64,000 nt of DNA from Terrilactibacillus tamarindi (GCF_009718825.1 NZ_WNHB01000001.1:186001-250000), one strand, 5' to 3'. Shown: positions 9,348-18,983, counted from the first letter of the stretch. Translations and numbers: made by a program. The notes: a model not told the origin generated them from the letters alone.

Positions 9348-9626
9348 TTTAATATTCTTTATAAAAATTCCAATTTTATCGTTAGGAATTCCTTAATAGC
9401 CATATTTATATTTATTTAATTATTCAACGATATATTCATAAAAAATATATAATAAGAGTTTATTCTTAAGGAAGAAGGGGTATTAGTTAAACAATTATAA
9501 TAAAGTCAGTTAAAAATTAATTTTTTAAAGAAAAATATAGACTAGCCAAATTAGAAATATTATAATATAATAATATTAAAAGGTAGTCTAGAGAGTAAGT
9601 GATAAGTCCTTTAAGGAGGGTGAACA

Positions 9627-10022
9627 ATGGTCACTTTATATACGTCACCGAGTTGCACGTCTTGTAGAAAGGCTAAAGCATGGCTCAAGGAACACAACAT
9701 CTCTTTTCAAGAAAGAAATATCTTTTCGGAACCTTTATCAATCGAAGAAATAAAAGAAATACTTCGCATGACAGAAGATGGAACAGATGAAATTATCTCA
9801 ACACGTTCGAAAGCATTTCAAGAATTAAATATACAATTAGATGCCATGTCAATTCAAGATTTATATGAATTGATAAGCGAAAATCCTGGTTTGCTTAGAA
9901 GACCGATCATCCTTGATGATAAACGACTTCAAGTAGGCTATAATGATGATGAGATTCGTCGTTTCTTACCAAGAAAAGTTCGCACATTTCAATTAAAGGA
10001 AGCACAACGTCTTGTCAATTAA
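9627..10022 (+). CDS. spx: Global redox regulator Spx
   Basis: ArsC-fold protein of 131 residues that binds the RNA polymerase alpha C-terminal domain and redirects transcription under disulfide stress. The redox switch C10-x-x-C13 is intact (YTSPSCTSC) and the [20 protein letters not shown] segment typical of Spx is present. The start has a strong ribosome site (AAGGAGGGTGAACA). Spx levels are controlled by ClpXP proteolysis through the adaptor SpxH/YjbH, whose gene lies 8 kb downstream here, as in B. subtilis. The gene is followed by a bidirectional terminator shared with the convergent TerC gene. Confidence 0.97.
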   Translation: MVTLYTSPSCTSCRKAKAWLKEHNISFQERNIFSEPLSIEEIKEILRMTEDGTDEIISTRSKAFQELNIQLDAMSIQDLYELISENPGLLRRPIILDDKRLQVGYNDDEIRRFLPRKVRTFQLKEAQRLVN

Positions 10023-10027
10023 TTTAA

Positions 10028-10067
10028 AAATAGCAGGCATTCCTCAAGTGAATGTCCTGCTATTTTA
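10028..10067. terminator. Bidirectional terminator between spx and the TerC gene
   Basis: AAATAGCAGG-CATTC / GAATG-TCCTGCTATTTT stem with A- and T-rich flanks on either side, serving both convergent genes. Confidence 0.85.
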
Positions 10068-10091
10068 GTATATATATGAACTCACTGTATA

Positions 10092-10766
10092 TTATGTGCG
10101 CCTTTCATGTCCTCTATTTTTTATTACATTTACAGCCCAACCGAAGATCAAAATGCTAACAATAATGCTCGTCATCAGTATATGTTGTAAGTGCGGATTG
10201 TTTTCAAAGATAAACTGGATTTTTGGTTCTTCTGTAATCATCTCAGAGGCGGTATATCCTAGCACGCCTCCTCCAATATAAGTTAATCCCGGAATTTTTT
10301 CCATAGCGATAAGAATAAGCTTACTTCCCCATACAATGATCGGAACAGAGAAGATTAAACCAATGGCGACCAATCCGATGTGTCCTTTGGAAGCTCCAGC
10401 AATAGCTAAAATATTATCAAGTCCCATGACAAGGTCTGCAAATACAATGGTTCGCACAGCACTAAATAGAGATTGACCAGCACGTACATTTACACCTTCA
10501 TCGTGATTAATTAATAATTTTATTGCAATAATAATTAAAAAGATGCCTCCAATAAACAAAAGAAACGGGACATTTAGCAATGAAACTAACACAGCTGTAA
10601 GGAGGATTCTTAAAATAACTGCAAGACCTGTGCCTAAAAAGATGGCTTTATTTCGTTTAGTTTCAGGTAATCGTCGACAAGCTAAAGCAATGACGACCGC
10701 ATTGTCACCACCGAGGATAATATCTATAAATATGATATTTAAAATGGAGAGGAGATCGACAGACAT
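10092..10766 (-). CDS. yjbE: TerC family integral membrane protein (YjbE-like)
   Basis: A 224-residue protein with about seven membrane spans. The TerC signatures DIILGGDNAVVIALA (around residue 15) and DLVMGLDNILAIAG (around residue 110) hold the paired acidic residues proposed to bind a metal ion. Several Bacillus TerC proteins act in Mn2+ export and metalation of secreted proteins. I chose the ATG at 10766, which follows GAAAGGAG by nine bases and gives the family N-terminus; a frame extension to 10823 lacks a ribosome site. The position after spx matches B. subtilis yjbE. Confidence 0.9.
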   Translation of the reverse strand: MSVDLLSILNIIFIDIILGGDNAVVIALACRRLPETKRNKAIFLGTGLAVILRILLTAVLVSLLNVPFLLFIGGIFLIIIAIKLLINHDEGVNVRAGQSLFSAVRTIVFADLVMGLDNILAIAGASKGHIGLVAIGLIFSVPIIVWGSKLILIAMEKIPGLTYIGGGVLGYTASEMITEEPKIQFIFENNPHLQHILMTSIIVSILIFGWAVNVIKNRGHERRT

Positions 10767-11174
10767 ATCATAAAGCTCCTTTCTTATGTATGGTTTAGCA
10801 TATGCTGACTTGTCCTTATTCATGTCAATGTTTATAATGATTACTTTTAAATTATCATAAACAATATATTTTAATTATTCCGGATGATACATGCATAATC
10901 CTTGTATTGGATAAGTACTATGAAGAAAGGTGCATTATCCCTATAAATGGAGTTAATGAAAAACAAAGGCGGTGAAAATAGCGTAGGTGTGACGTACACA
11001 ACTTTTTCATTTAGCCTCCACAACTTAATAAGGGCAAACGTGGATTATCAGAAATTACAATCTTTTTTATTTCATTTGGGGAAGATTTATCATACAATAG
11101 AAGTACAAGATGACGATGTTGTCCCTTTATGGAATCGTTGCTCCCCACAATACATTAAGGAAGGGAGAGTTACT

Positions 11175-11852
11175 ATGAAAATTGAAAGAATTAATGAGAA
11201 TACATTGAAGTTTTATATTAGTTATCTAGATATAGAGACAAGAGGTTTTGACAGAGAAGAAATCTGGTACAATCGAGAAAGAAGCGAAGAGTTGTTTTGG
11301 CAAATGATGGATGAAGCCCATAATCAAGAATCGTTTCCACTTGAGGGTCCATTATGGATTCAAGTTCAGGCATTAGAGAAGGGTATGGAGATTATTGTTA
11401 CAAGAGCCAAGGTATCTCAGGATGGTACTAACCTTGAATTACCTATCTCTCCTGAAAAACATCTCGATATACCTGTTAAAGATGGGCTTGAACAATTGAT
11501 TAATGAACAACTAACAATAGATAGCAAAGATGAACAAGAAGATCGTGCAAATGAAGCTGAATCATTAGCGTTCGTGATCTGTTTTAAGGATTTCGAAGAC
11601 CTAATTTCCTTAAGTCAAGTTTTTGTAGAGAATAACTTATTTAACACGTCACTCTATGCCTTTGACAATCATTATTTCTTAAATGTTGAATTTAATGACT
11701 TCTTAGAAGAAATCGATCAAGACAATTGTTTAAGTATTATTTTAGAATATGGTTTTGAAACCAATCGTACATTAGCTTATTTACAAGAATACGGGAAACT
11801 GGTCTTAGAAAAAGACGTTTTATCAAATATCAGAAAAAGCTTTACAAAATAA
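11175..11852 (+). CDS. mecA: ClpC adaptor protein MecA
   Basis: Adaptor of 225 residues that targets ComK and other proteins to the ClpCP protease. The N-terminal substrate-binding domain starts MKIERINENTLKFYISY and includes the highly conserved GFDREEIWYNRERSEELFW stretch. The C-terminal ClpC-binding domain (SLAFVICFKDFEDLISLS onward, about residues 130-225) is complete. I chose the ATG at 11175, preceded by AAGGAAGGGAGAG and aligned with the family N-terminus. The frame remains open for 76 more codons upstream, to 10947; that extension has no recognisable homology and is treated as leader. Confidence 0.95.
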   Translation: MKIERINENTLKFYISYLDIETRGFDREEIWYNRERSEELFWQMMDEAHNQESFPLEGPLWIQVQALEKGMEIIVTRAKVSQDGTNLELPISPEKHLDIPVKDGLEQLINEQLTIDSKDEQEDRANEAESLAFVICFKDFEDLISLSQVFVENNLFNTSLYAFDNHYFLNVEFNDFLEEIDQDNCLSIILEYGFETNRTLAYLQEYGKLVLEKDVLSNIRKSFTK

Positions 11853-12174
11853 TTATAACAAACAGGATTTGTAGTTAAATTCATGGCGGCCTAAAAATTT
11901 AGCGTTAAGGTCGTCTATTTTTATCGCTATTAACGTTTGAACCCAACTTCAATGTAACGAGTGCAACAGAGTAATCCAAGGTGGGGGATCACACCCGTAT
12001 GAGCCCGATTAGTTCAGGATTTCAATCAGTGAGATCAAAAAATTTCCACTGATTGAAGTTAATCCCTTATGACAGCGCTAACAAACTAGGCAAATGCAAT
12101 CACATTTCCTTCTAAGATTTATTGGGGTACAATATGTATGCAGAGTCTTGTCATTGTAGTGAAGGAGATCCACC
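11853..12174. other. Intergenic region mecA-cls
   Basis: 322 bp without a supported gene. Most of it is a degenerate full-length copy of the dispersed hairpin repeat (11919..12060). The rest holds the promoter region of the cardiolipin synthase gene, with TACAAT at about 12127 and a strong ribosome site at 12160-12170. Confidence 0.7.
11919..12060 (+). repeat. Dispersed hairpin repeat, degenerate long copy (D)
   Basis: Shares order and sequence blocks with the 37234 and 52410 copies: TTTATC..TTAACG at the left, then AGGTGGGGGATC, GAGCCCGATTAGTTCAG (compare GGTCCGATTGGTTCAG), and the right end CCACTGATTGAAGTT. The pairing arms are decayed. Confidence 0.65.
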
Positions 12175-13683
12175 ATGAAGCGTAAATTACAATTATTAGC
12201 TTTAGTTATTGGTATTTTTATTTTATTACTTTTCGTCCAAGATTGGCAAAGATGGTTATTAGAATCATTAAATATTGGGATTACATTAACTGTTTATTTC
12301 ATTGCTATTGTGATTTTCTTAGAAAATAGACAGCCCTCACGAACGATTACTTGGCTTCTTGTCTTAGTTGTTTTCCCTGTCGTCGGATTTATTTTTTATA
12401 TTGTCTTTGGAAAGAGTGCAAGGAAGAAACGGTTGTTCCAAAAGCACGCTTTTTTAGATGATATTGAACAATTCCATGAAGAACCCTCGATGACTGTTGA
12501 GAGAAGTAAACTTGATAATCTGGACTATCATCATCGGGCATTAATGAATCTTGCTCAAAAACTTGGAGCGTATCCGGTTTCATTTGCGACAGATACCAAA
12601 ATCTTAACGAATGGAGAGCAAACCTTTTCAGCCATACTGAAAGCCATAGGTAACGCTAAACATCATATTCATATTGAATATTACATCGTGCGGAACGACC
12701 ATATTGGTAATAAGATTAAAGATGCATTGATCAATAAAGCACAGGAGGGTGTCATTGTTCGCTTTATGTTTGATGCTGTTGGCAGCTGGCGTTTATCTAA
12801 AAGTTTTATTCGTGAATTAACCGAAGCGGGCGTTGACATTATTCCTTTCTTTCCTGTAAAACTTCCTGTTTTAAATAATAAAATTAATTTTAGAAATCAT
12901 AGGAAGATCATTGTCATTGATAATGAGGTTGGTTTTATTGGGGGATTGAATATAGGGGATGAATACCTAGGAAGAAATAAAGCGTATGGTTTTTGGCGCG
13001 ATACCCACTTGAAAGTAAAAGGAGAAGGGGTACAGAGTCTACAGTTGGTTTTCTTGCAAGATTGGTTTTACATGACTGGCCATGCCATAGTTGATGATGT
13101 CTATCTAAAACCTAAACGGACGGGTTCAATTCACCGAGGGGCTGTGCAGATGATCGCTTCATCACCATATGGTCGATGGGAAGAAATCAAAAATATATTC
13201 TTCTCCATGATTACCTCAGCTAAAAAATCCATTTGGATAGCTTCTCCCTATTTAATTCCAGATGAAGATATCCTAAGTGCTTTAAAAGTAGCAGCTCTAT
13301 CAGATATTGATGTACGCATTCTCGTACCAGGGCATCCAGATAAGAAAATCGTTTATTATGCCAGTCGATCTTATTTTCCTGATTTATTGGAAGCAGGTGT
13401 ACGAATTTTTGCCTATAAGGACGGCTTTATGCACAGTAAATTAATCGTTGTTGATCATGAATTGGCTTCCATTGGAACAGCAAATATGGACATGAGAAGT
13501 TTTCATTTGAATTTTGAAGTGAATGCTTTTCTTTATAAAACAGAGAGCATTTTAGACATTGTGATTGATTTCACTGACGACTTCGAGAATTCAAATGAAA
13601 TTGATCAAGAAGATTTTAGTAAGCGATCCATACTTTTCAGAGTGGTAGAATCGACGTCTAGATTACTCTCTCCACTGCTTTAA
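12175..13683 (+). CDS. cls: Cardiolipin synthase
   Basis: A 502-residue membrane phospholipase D-superfamily enzyme that condenses two phosphatidylglycerols into cardiolipin and glycerol. Two N-terminal membrane spans (about residues 5-22 and 35-55) and a PLDc_N domain precede two catalytic HKD motifs: HRKIIVIDNEVGFIGG near residue 241 and HSKLIVVDHELASIGT near residue 419. Length and layout match ClsA-type enzymes. The start follows GAAGGAGATCCACC. A strong terminator follows. B. subtilis has three paralogues (clsA, ywiE, ywjE); which one this corresponds to is not resolved. Confidence 0.94.
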   Translation: MKRKLQLLALVIGIFILLLFVQDWQRWLLESLNIGITLTVYFIAIVIFLENRQPSRTITWLLVLVVFPVVGFIFYIVFGKSARKKRLFQKHAFLDDIEQFHEEPSMTVERSKLDNLDYHHRALMNLAQKLGAYPVSFATDTKILTNGEQTFSAILKAIGNAKHHIHIEYYIVRNDHIGNKIKDALINKAQEGVIVRFMFDAVGSWRLSKSFIRELTEAGVDIIPFFPVKLPVLNNKINFRNHRKIIVIDNEVGFIGGLNIGDEYLGRNKAYGFWRDTHLKVKGEGVQSLQLVFLQDWFYMTGHAIVDDVYLKPKRTGSIHRGAVQMIASSPYGRWEEIKNIFFSMITSAKKSIWIASPYLIPDEDILSALKVAALSDIDVRILVPGHPDKKIVYYASRSYFPDLLEAGVRIFAYKDGFMHSKLIVVDHELASIGTANMDMRSFHLNFEVNAFLYKTESILDIVIDFTDDFENSNEIDQEDFSKRSILFRVVESTSRLLSPLL

Positions 13684-13713
13684 GAACCCTAGTTTAAAAC
13701 TAGGGTTTTTTTA
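13684..13713 (+). terminator. Terminator after cls
   Basis: AACCCTAGTTT / AAACTAGGGTT stem with a T-run, directly after the cls stop. Confidence 0.9.
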
Positions 13714-13924
13714 AGCTTTGGTAAAACTGGCTGCGTCGATTATATTTGCTTATATCATATCGTTTGAATTCCTACTTTATAGCCATTAACCAAAAGTTAA
13801 TAAAAAATCGGTTATAGTTAGGAGGGATTCAGCTTTTTTCGAAGAATATAGATATGTAAGATATTTAGTATTTTCCTCTAATAACCCCTTAAACTAAAGT
13901 ATACCTCTGTAAGGATGTGATCAA

Positions 13925-15145
13925 ATGCTCGTTGCCCATACGAGTAAAGGTCAAGTTGTTTCATTAGTCACGCCAATTTATACTCCTGAATTTCTCCACT
14001 CTCTAAGAAAATCCACTCAGTTTTATTGTCCGGTCTGCAAACAAAAAGTTATCCTCAAATTAGGACAAAAAAAGATTTGGCATTTTGCCCATCATTATCA
14101 TCTTCCGTGTACACTTACTCAATGTGAAGCAGAGTCGGAGCGGCATCTCAAAGGGAAAAAAGAACTTTTTGCTTGGTTTGAGACGTATCACCATGCACCC
14201 ATATTGGAACATTATTTACCTGAGTTACATCAAAGGCCAGATCTTTATTTACCTCAGAAACGTGTAGCTATTGAGTATCAATGTAGTAATATGTCTTTGG
14301 AGATTATAACAAGAAGAATCAAAGGTTATCATCAAGAAAAACTGGCCAGCGTTTGGATACTTGGGGAGAACCGACTCAAGCGGAAAGGATTAAAAATTAA
14401 GTTATCACAGATGGATCTGATGATGATGCATTACCAATCAGTTTCTCAAAACTTAAATCAATCTCCTTTTGTTTCACCCTATAAGCTCCTATTTTTCAAT
14501 CCTTCGTCAAAAATCTTCACTTATATCTATCATATTATCCCTTTGACACCTACACAATTTATTTCAGAACGTAAAGATATTATGATGAATCATATTAACC
14601 CAAACCATCTTTTTACCATGCCATTGAGCCATTTACCAAAACCGCTAATGAACGTGTGGAACAAACACAAACAACGTGAACGGCTAATTCCCCGTAAATA
14701 TACGAGCTCAACTGAACATTATATTCGTACCCTCTGTTATAAGAAGAATAGAGTATATAGCCAATTTCCAAGTTTTATCGGCTTACCGCATTATTCGTAT
14801 ATTCGTTTAGAAACATCCCCCATACATTGGCAATATTGGATCTTTCTCCGTTATATCAATAATACGAAATCTCATGAACACCTATCAATAAAAAGAATTA
14901 TTGAGGAAATGAAAGACCGTATTCAAAAAGGGATTCTTCGGGAACGTAAAAATATCTTTGCCCCAAGTCTCGAATTCGTCATTAAAGTATATTTGAATCA
15001 GCTTTGTTATTTGAGGGTTTTATACAAAGTTGAAAATAATTTTTTTATTCATCCGGATTGGCCCAATTATGACAGGGCACCGATTGAAACTCTTTTACAA
15101 AAAGATATTGAAATTCTGCGTAACCTTCATAATAAACATAAATAA
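13925..15145 (+). CDS. coiA: Competence protein CoiA family
   Basis: A 406-residue protein of the CoiA family, needed for efficient chromosomal recombination during transformation in several Firmicutes. The N-terminal part has a CPVC zinc-finger-like motif (about residue 38) followed by WHFAHH. The restriction-endonuclease-like core shows RPDLYL and VAIEYQCS (about residues 103-120), consistent with a PD-(D/E)XK nuclease. The C-terminal half is basic and poorly conserved. The location between mecA and pepF is the same as in B. subtilis. Regulation by ComK is expected from the family, but I could not identify a ComK box with confidence. Confidence 0.88.
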   Translation: MLVAHTSKGQVVSLVTPIYTPEFLHSLRKSTQFYCPVCKQKVILKLGQKKIWHFAHHYHLPCTLTQCEAESERHLKGKKELFAWFETYHHAPILEHYLPELHQRPDLYLPQKRVAIEYQCSNMSLEIITRRIKGYHQEKLASVWILGENRLKRKGLKIKLSQMDLMMMHYQSVSQNLNQSPFVSPYKLLFFNPSSKIFTYIYHIIPLTPTQFISERKDIMMNHINPNHLFTMPLSHLPKPLMNVWNKHKQRERLIPRKYTSSTEHYIRTLCYKKNRVYSQFPSFIGLPHYSYIRLETSPIHWQYWIFLRYINNTKSHEHLSIKRIIEEMKDRIQKGILRERKNIFAPSLEFVIKVYLNQLCYLRVLYKVENNFFIHPDWPNYDRAPIETLLQKDIEILRNLHNKHK

Positions 15146-15265
15146 CATTAATTCTTTGTGTATATAATAAAAATGAAGTAGTATAAAAATAAGGAATATT
15201 TTAGTCCATTTTTATGTATGTGGTACAAGTCCATATATATTCCTAATTGTTGCGGAGGTGCTTTT

Positions 15266-17080
15266 ATGAGTGAGGAATCTAAAAAATCATTACCAACAAG
15301 AGATCAAATACCTGAAAATGAAAAATGGAATTTAGAAGCGATCTATCCGTCAGTCGATGAATGGGAAAGTGATTTTGAGAAAGTGAAGTCACTTATTCCA
15401 GAACTTGAATCTTTCAAAGGAAAACTTGGAGAGAGCCCGGATACACTTTTTAACATGTTAAAAAAACAAGATGAACTTGATCTTATTCTAAACAAGCTAT
15501 TTGCGTATTCGCACATGAAAGCAGATGGTGATACCGCAAATTCAACCTATCAAGCCTTGAATGACCGCGTCAGAAATTTGGCGACGATGGTGGGGAGTAA
15601 ATTAGCTTACGCCGTTCCTGAAATCCTTGATATTGATGAAAAAAAATTGGCTCGATTTTTAGATGAAAATAAAGATTTGCAATTATATCGACATGGATTA
15701 GATGACATCACAAGGATGCGTCCTCATGTCTTAGATGAAGAAAAAGAGGCCTTACTTGCTCAAGCAAGTGAAGTGACAAGTAATCCGTCAAATACTTTTG
15801 GTATGTTAAATAATGCGGATCTAAAATTTCCTGAAATTAAAGATGAAAACGGTGAAGAAATCGAAGTTACTCATGGCCGTTATTCAAAATTCATGGAAAG
15901 TGAAGATCGTAGAGTTCGAAAAGATGCGTTTGACGCTGTATATTCCACTTATGGTTCTTTTAAAAACACGTTTGCAAGCACGCTTAGTGGCCAAGTTAAG
16001 CGCAATAACTTTTATGCTAATGTACGAAATCATCCTTCAGCTCGGGCTGCAGCTCTTTCAGGAAATAATATCCCTGAAGCTGTTTATGAAAATCTTGTAA
16101 AAACAGTCAATGATAATTTACATTTGCTTCACCGCTATGTCAGCTTACGTAAAAGAGCCTTAGAGCTGGATGAACTTCACATCTATGACTTATATGCGCC
16201 ATTGGTTAAAAATGTTAAAATGCAAATACCCTATGAAGAAGCAAAAGAAATAGTATTAAAAGGTCTCGCACCTTTAGGTGAGGATTACACGAATATCATA
16301 AAAAAAGGTTATGAAAGTCGTTGGATTGATGTAAGAGAAACAAAAAACAAGCGAAGTGGTGCATATTCTTCTGGTACATATGGTACGATGCCATATATCT
16401 TGTTGAATTGGCAAGATAACGTCAATAATGTATTTACACTAGCCCATGAGCTTGGACATTCCATGCATAGTTACTATACAAGAGAAAATCAACCCTATCC
16501 ATATGCAAATTACTCCATTTTTGTAGCGGAAGTGGCATCGACTTGTAACGAAGCTCTACTTAACCATTACTTATTAAATGAAACAGATGACAAAAAGAAA
16601 AAATTATATTTACTTAATAATCAACTAGAAGGTTTTAAAGGGACGGTCTTCCGTCAAACGATGTTCGCAGAGTTTGAACAGTCAATTCACGAGAAAGCGG
16701 CTGCTGGTGAAGCCTTAACACCGGAATTATTAACATCCGTTTATTATGAACTTAATGAACGTTATTTTGGAAAAGATCTTGTAGTGGATAAAGAAATTGG
16801 ACTTGAGTGGTCAAGAATTCCGCATTTCTACTACAACTTTTATGTTTATCAATATGCTACAGGTTACAGCGCCGCTGCAGCACTATCAAAACAAATCTTA
16901 GAAGAAGGTGCACCTGCTGTTGAGCGCTACAAAAACTATCTGAAAGCTGGAAGCTCAGATTATCCAATTGAAGTGTTGAAAGGGGCAGGAGTGGATATGA
17001 CAACCTCTAAACCAATCGAAGAAGCCATGCAAGTCTTCGAATCTGTCCTAGATGAAACAGAAAAATTATTATTTGGTTAA
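15266..17080 (+). CDS. pepF: Oligoendopeptidase F (M3 metallopeptidase)
   Basis: Cytoplasmic zinc peptidase of 604 residues that degrades imported or internal oligopeptides. The catalytic motif HELGHSMH lies near residue 394, with the downstream Glu ligand in the FVAEVASTCNEALL segment. The N-terminal oligopeptidase F domain is intact. The ATG at 15266 follows TGCGGAGGTGCTTTT; an upstream in-frame ATG at 15218 has no ribosome site. In B. subtilis its overexpression inhibits sporulation initiation, probably by destroying signalling peptides, which links it to the opp operon nearby. Confidence 0.95.
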   Translation: MSEESKKSLPTRDQIPENEKWNLEAIYPSVDEWESDFEKVKSLIPELESFKGKLGESPDTLFNMLKKQDELDLILNKLFAYSHMKADGDTANSTYQALNDRVRNLATMVGSKLAYAVPEILDIDEKKLARFLDENKDLQLYRHGLDDITRMRPHVLDEEKEALLAQASEVTSNPSNTFGMLNNADLKFPEIKDENGEEIEVTHGRYSKFMESEDRRVRKDAFDAVYSTYGSFKNTFASTLSGQVKRNNFYANVRNHPSARAAALSGNNIPEAVYENLVKTVNDNLHLLHRYVSLRKRALELDELHIYDLYAPLVKNVKMQIPYEEAKEIVLKGLAPLGEDYTNIIKKGYESRWIDVRETKNKRSGAYSSGTYGTMPYILLNWQDNVNNVFTLAHELGHSMHSYYTRENQPYPYANYSIFVAEVASTCNEALLNHYLLNETDDKKKKLYLLNNQLEGFKGTVFRQTMFAEFEQSIHEKAAAGEALTPELLTSVYYELNERYFGKDLVVDKEIGLEWSRIPHFYYNFYVYQYATGYSAAAALSKQILEEGAPAVERYKNYLKAGSSDYPIEVLKGAGVDMTTSKPIEEAMQVFESVLDETEKLLFG

Positions 17081-17091
17081 AAAATAAGGCT

Positions 17092-17127
17092 AAAAGGACA
17101 CCCATGCTTGCATGGGTGTCCTTTTTC
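17092..17127 (+). terminator. Terminator after pepF
   Basis: AAAAGGACACCCATG / CATGGGTGTCCTTTTT stem with a four-base loop, 12 bp after the stop. Confidence 0.92.
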
Positions 17128-17190
17128 AACTTTTTTTAAAACGAAAAACCTCGTAAAAAATATATAAGAGTAGTTTTAATGGAATTCATC

Positions 17191-17234
17191 TTTGTCCCGA
17201 AGTAATAGCGAGTATTGACCCCACTGATTGAAGT
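17191..17234 (+). repeat. Dispersed hairpin repeat, short copy (E)
   Basis: Left-end block TTTGTCCCG..TAATAGCGAGTATTGACCCC is joined directly to the right-end block ACTGATTGAAGT, so the central part of the family is deleted. Compare the short copies at 26736 and 37105, which share the GAGTnTTGAC motif. Confidence 0.55.
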
Positions 17235-17263
17235 AATATTGACTCAAATTTTAAGACAGTTAA

Positions 17264-17503
17264 TCACAATTGTTTTTCCATACCATTGTTACTTTTTGTT
17301 AAGGAGGTTTTATCGAAAGGTTTAATCAATTTATCCTTTTTGTGTTTAGGGTAATTTGTCCAAAGATAAATAGTGATTAATAATGAAGTGAAAAAGAGAA
17401 GCCCAACAAAGAAAAGAGGTTTTAAATGCATTAAGCCTAGAAAATAGAATCCAAATGTTAATAATGTTAAAAAAGTAAAGAGAAGTTGAAGTAGTCGTCT
17501 CAC
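17264..17503 (-). CDS. Hypothetical small membrane protein downstream of spxH
   Basis: A 79-residue protein with two hydrophobic segments (about residues 4-25 and 29-48) followed by a Lys-rich cytoplasmic-looking tail. It starts at GTG with only a weak GTGATG-like ribosome site. It reads in the same direction as spxH, 105 bp downstream, and may be cotranscribed with it. No family is recognised. The clear alternation of hydrophobic and basic segments supports a real membrane peptide, but a chance frame cannot be excluded. Confidence 0.5.
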   Translation of the reverse strand: MRRLLQLLFTFLTLLTFGFYFLGLMHLKPLFFVGLLFFTSLLITIYLWTNYPKHKKDKLIKPFDKTSLTKSNNGMEKQL

Positions 17504-17608
17504 GTTATATCACATCACTTTTCCTCTATGTTTTAGAATCAGAAACAAGCAAGACAAATAGCTAACCATGTTTCTGCATTTCTGTATGCACATATTTATG
17601 CAAAGAGA

Positions 17609-18496
17609 TTAATTAATATAACGCCAAAAACTTCCAAACTTTAAAGGGACTTCTTCAACGATTTGTTTTAATTTTAGTTTTTTCATTTTACAGCGAATAC
17701 TTTGCTCACTCAGATTATAAATGGTAGCCAATTCTTTAGTCGCAATAAATGGATGTTTTTTCACAAATTTTTCAAGAGAAGGAGGAGATTGTGGTATGGG
17801 AGTTTCACCTAGCATCTCTGTTAGCACTTGTACATAAATATCGTAATTATAGCGGCCAGGTATTTTGATTCCTTCTTCATCTGTGTCTGTATTAAAGAAA
17901 ACTAATGTGGGAAAATCTTCAATTTCCATTTCGTATGAAAAACGTTTATCGCAAAGAAGGGCTTTTTCAGGACGTTTTGAAATCATATCGCTAACAAACT
18001 CTTCAATATTTAACTTAGCCATTTTGGCAACGTCAATAAATTCATCATAACGATGGAAGCTTTTCTTGCATATAAAGATTTGTTCACGAATCCGTCTTAA
18101 AAAGCGTAATCCAGCAGCTCGACCTTGAAATTCTGCGGCCTTAATAGCTAAAGCAATATTTGAAGCACATGGAGGACTTTCGAACCACACATCACTATCT
18201 GAAAACATCCCCGTTAATTGTGCAACTTTATTCCAATGCTCGGCCATTTTATATAATTGCTTTGGGTTATCTAAATCACGTTTCTTTAAAGTTATTAAAT
18301 ATCTAAAAGTAAAATATTGTCCATATTCGATGTGCAGTCTTTTTATAACGGGTTCAAGCCCCCAACACTCGGCACAAAGAGGATCAATAAAGGCATATAT
18401 TTCAACACGTTTATGTTGATTCGATTTGGTTATTGTTGAACAAGTGAAGTTTCCAGGAGTGCCCTCACATATCGAACCTATATAAGTATTATTCAT
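17609..18496 (-). CDS. spxH: ClpXP adaptor SpxH (YjbH), DsbA-like
   Basis: Adaptor of 295 residues that presents Spx to ClpXP for degradation in unstressed cells. The DsbA-like thioredoxin fold contains C41-A-E-C44 (DPLCAECWGLEP), the conserved Cys pair of the family, with the alpha-helical insertion and a C-terminal extension typical of YjbH (about residues 215-295). The ATG at 18496 follows AAGAGGTGAG. It sits 13 bp downstream of yjbI in the same direction, the same two-gene order as in B. subtilis. Together with spx at 9.6 kb, regulator and proteolytic adaptor are retained in the same neighbourhood. Confidence 0.9.
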   Translation of the reverse strand: MNNTYIGSICEGTPGNFTCSTITKSNQHKRVEIYAFIDPLCAECWGLEPVIKRLHIEYGQYFTFRYLITLKKRDLDNPKQLYKMAEHWNKVAQLTGMFSDSDVWFESPPCASNIALAIKAAEFQGRAAGLRFLRRIREQIFICKKSFHRYDEFIDVAKMAKLNIEEFVSDMISKRPEKALLCDKRFSYEMEIEDFPTLVFFNTDTDEEGIKIPGRYNYDIYVQVLTEMLGETPIPQSPPSLEKFVKKHPFIATKELATIYNLSEQSIRCKMKKLKLKQIVEEVPLKFGSFWRYIN

Positions 18497-18509
18497 GTGA
18501 ACTCACCTC

Positions 18510-18908
18510 TTAGATGTCGTCTTTCGATGCAGGCTGATTTATCATGTGATGTGCAGTTAACGTAAAACGTTCAAGTAATCTTTCGCGCCATTCAGAATCA
18601 ATAATGACATCATTTAATGCTTTTGACATGCAATCTAACCAAGCATTCGCTTGAATTTGACTTATCGGAAATCTTAAATGTCTAGCCCGAAGTCTAGGAT
18701 GACCATGTTCATGAGAGTAAAGAGAAGGTCCTCCGAGAAACTGTGTCAAAAACTGAGTCTGTTTTCTCATCGTTTCAGTCAAATCATCCGGAAAAAGTGG
18801 TGCAAGATCTGGATGAACACGAACTCGCGAATAAAACGTTTTGACCAAACGCTCCACAACCTTCCCCCCACCAATCGCCTCAAAAGGAGATTGCATTTCT
18901 CTATTCAT
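18510..18908 (-). CDS. yjbI: Group II truncated hemoglobin (YjbI)
   Basis: A 132-residue 2-on-2 globin. The family pattern is clear: FEAIGGGKVVERLVKTFYSRV at the N-terminus (residues 9-29), HPDLAPLFPDD, then the FLTQFLGGPSLYSHEHGHPRLRARH region containing the proximal His and the Arg/His pattern of group II globins. In Bacillus YjbI is a haem peroxidase/oxygen-binding protein and has been reported to support SpxH and biofilm protein protection. It precedes spxH with a 13-bp gap. Confidence 0.93.
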   Translation of the reverse strand: MNREMQSPFEAIGGGKVVERLVKTFYSRVRVHPDLAPLFPDDLTETMRKQTQFLTQFLGGPSLYSHEHGHPRLRARHLRFPISQIQANAWLDCMSKALNDVIIDSEWRERLLERFTLTAHHMINQPASKDDI

Positions 18909-18983
18909 TATATATCTATCCCCAATATCATTTCTTTTAACTACATTTTATCAACCTAACACCACAAGAGCAAACAATCTACT

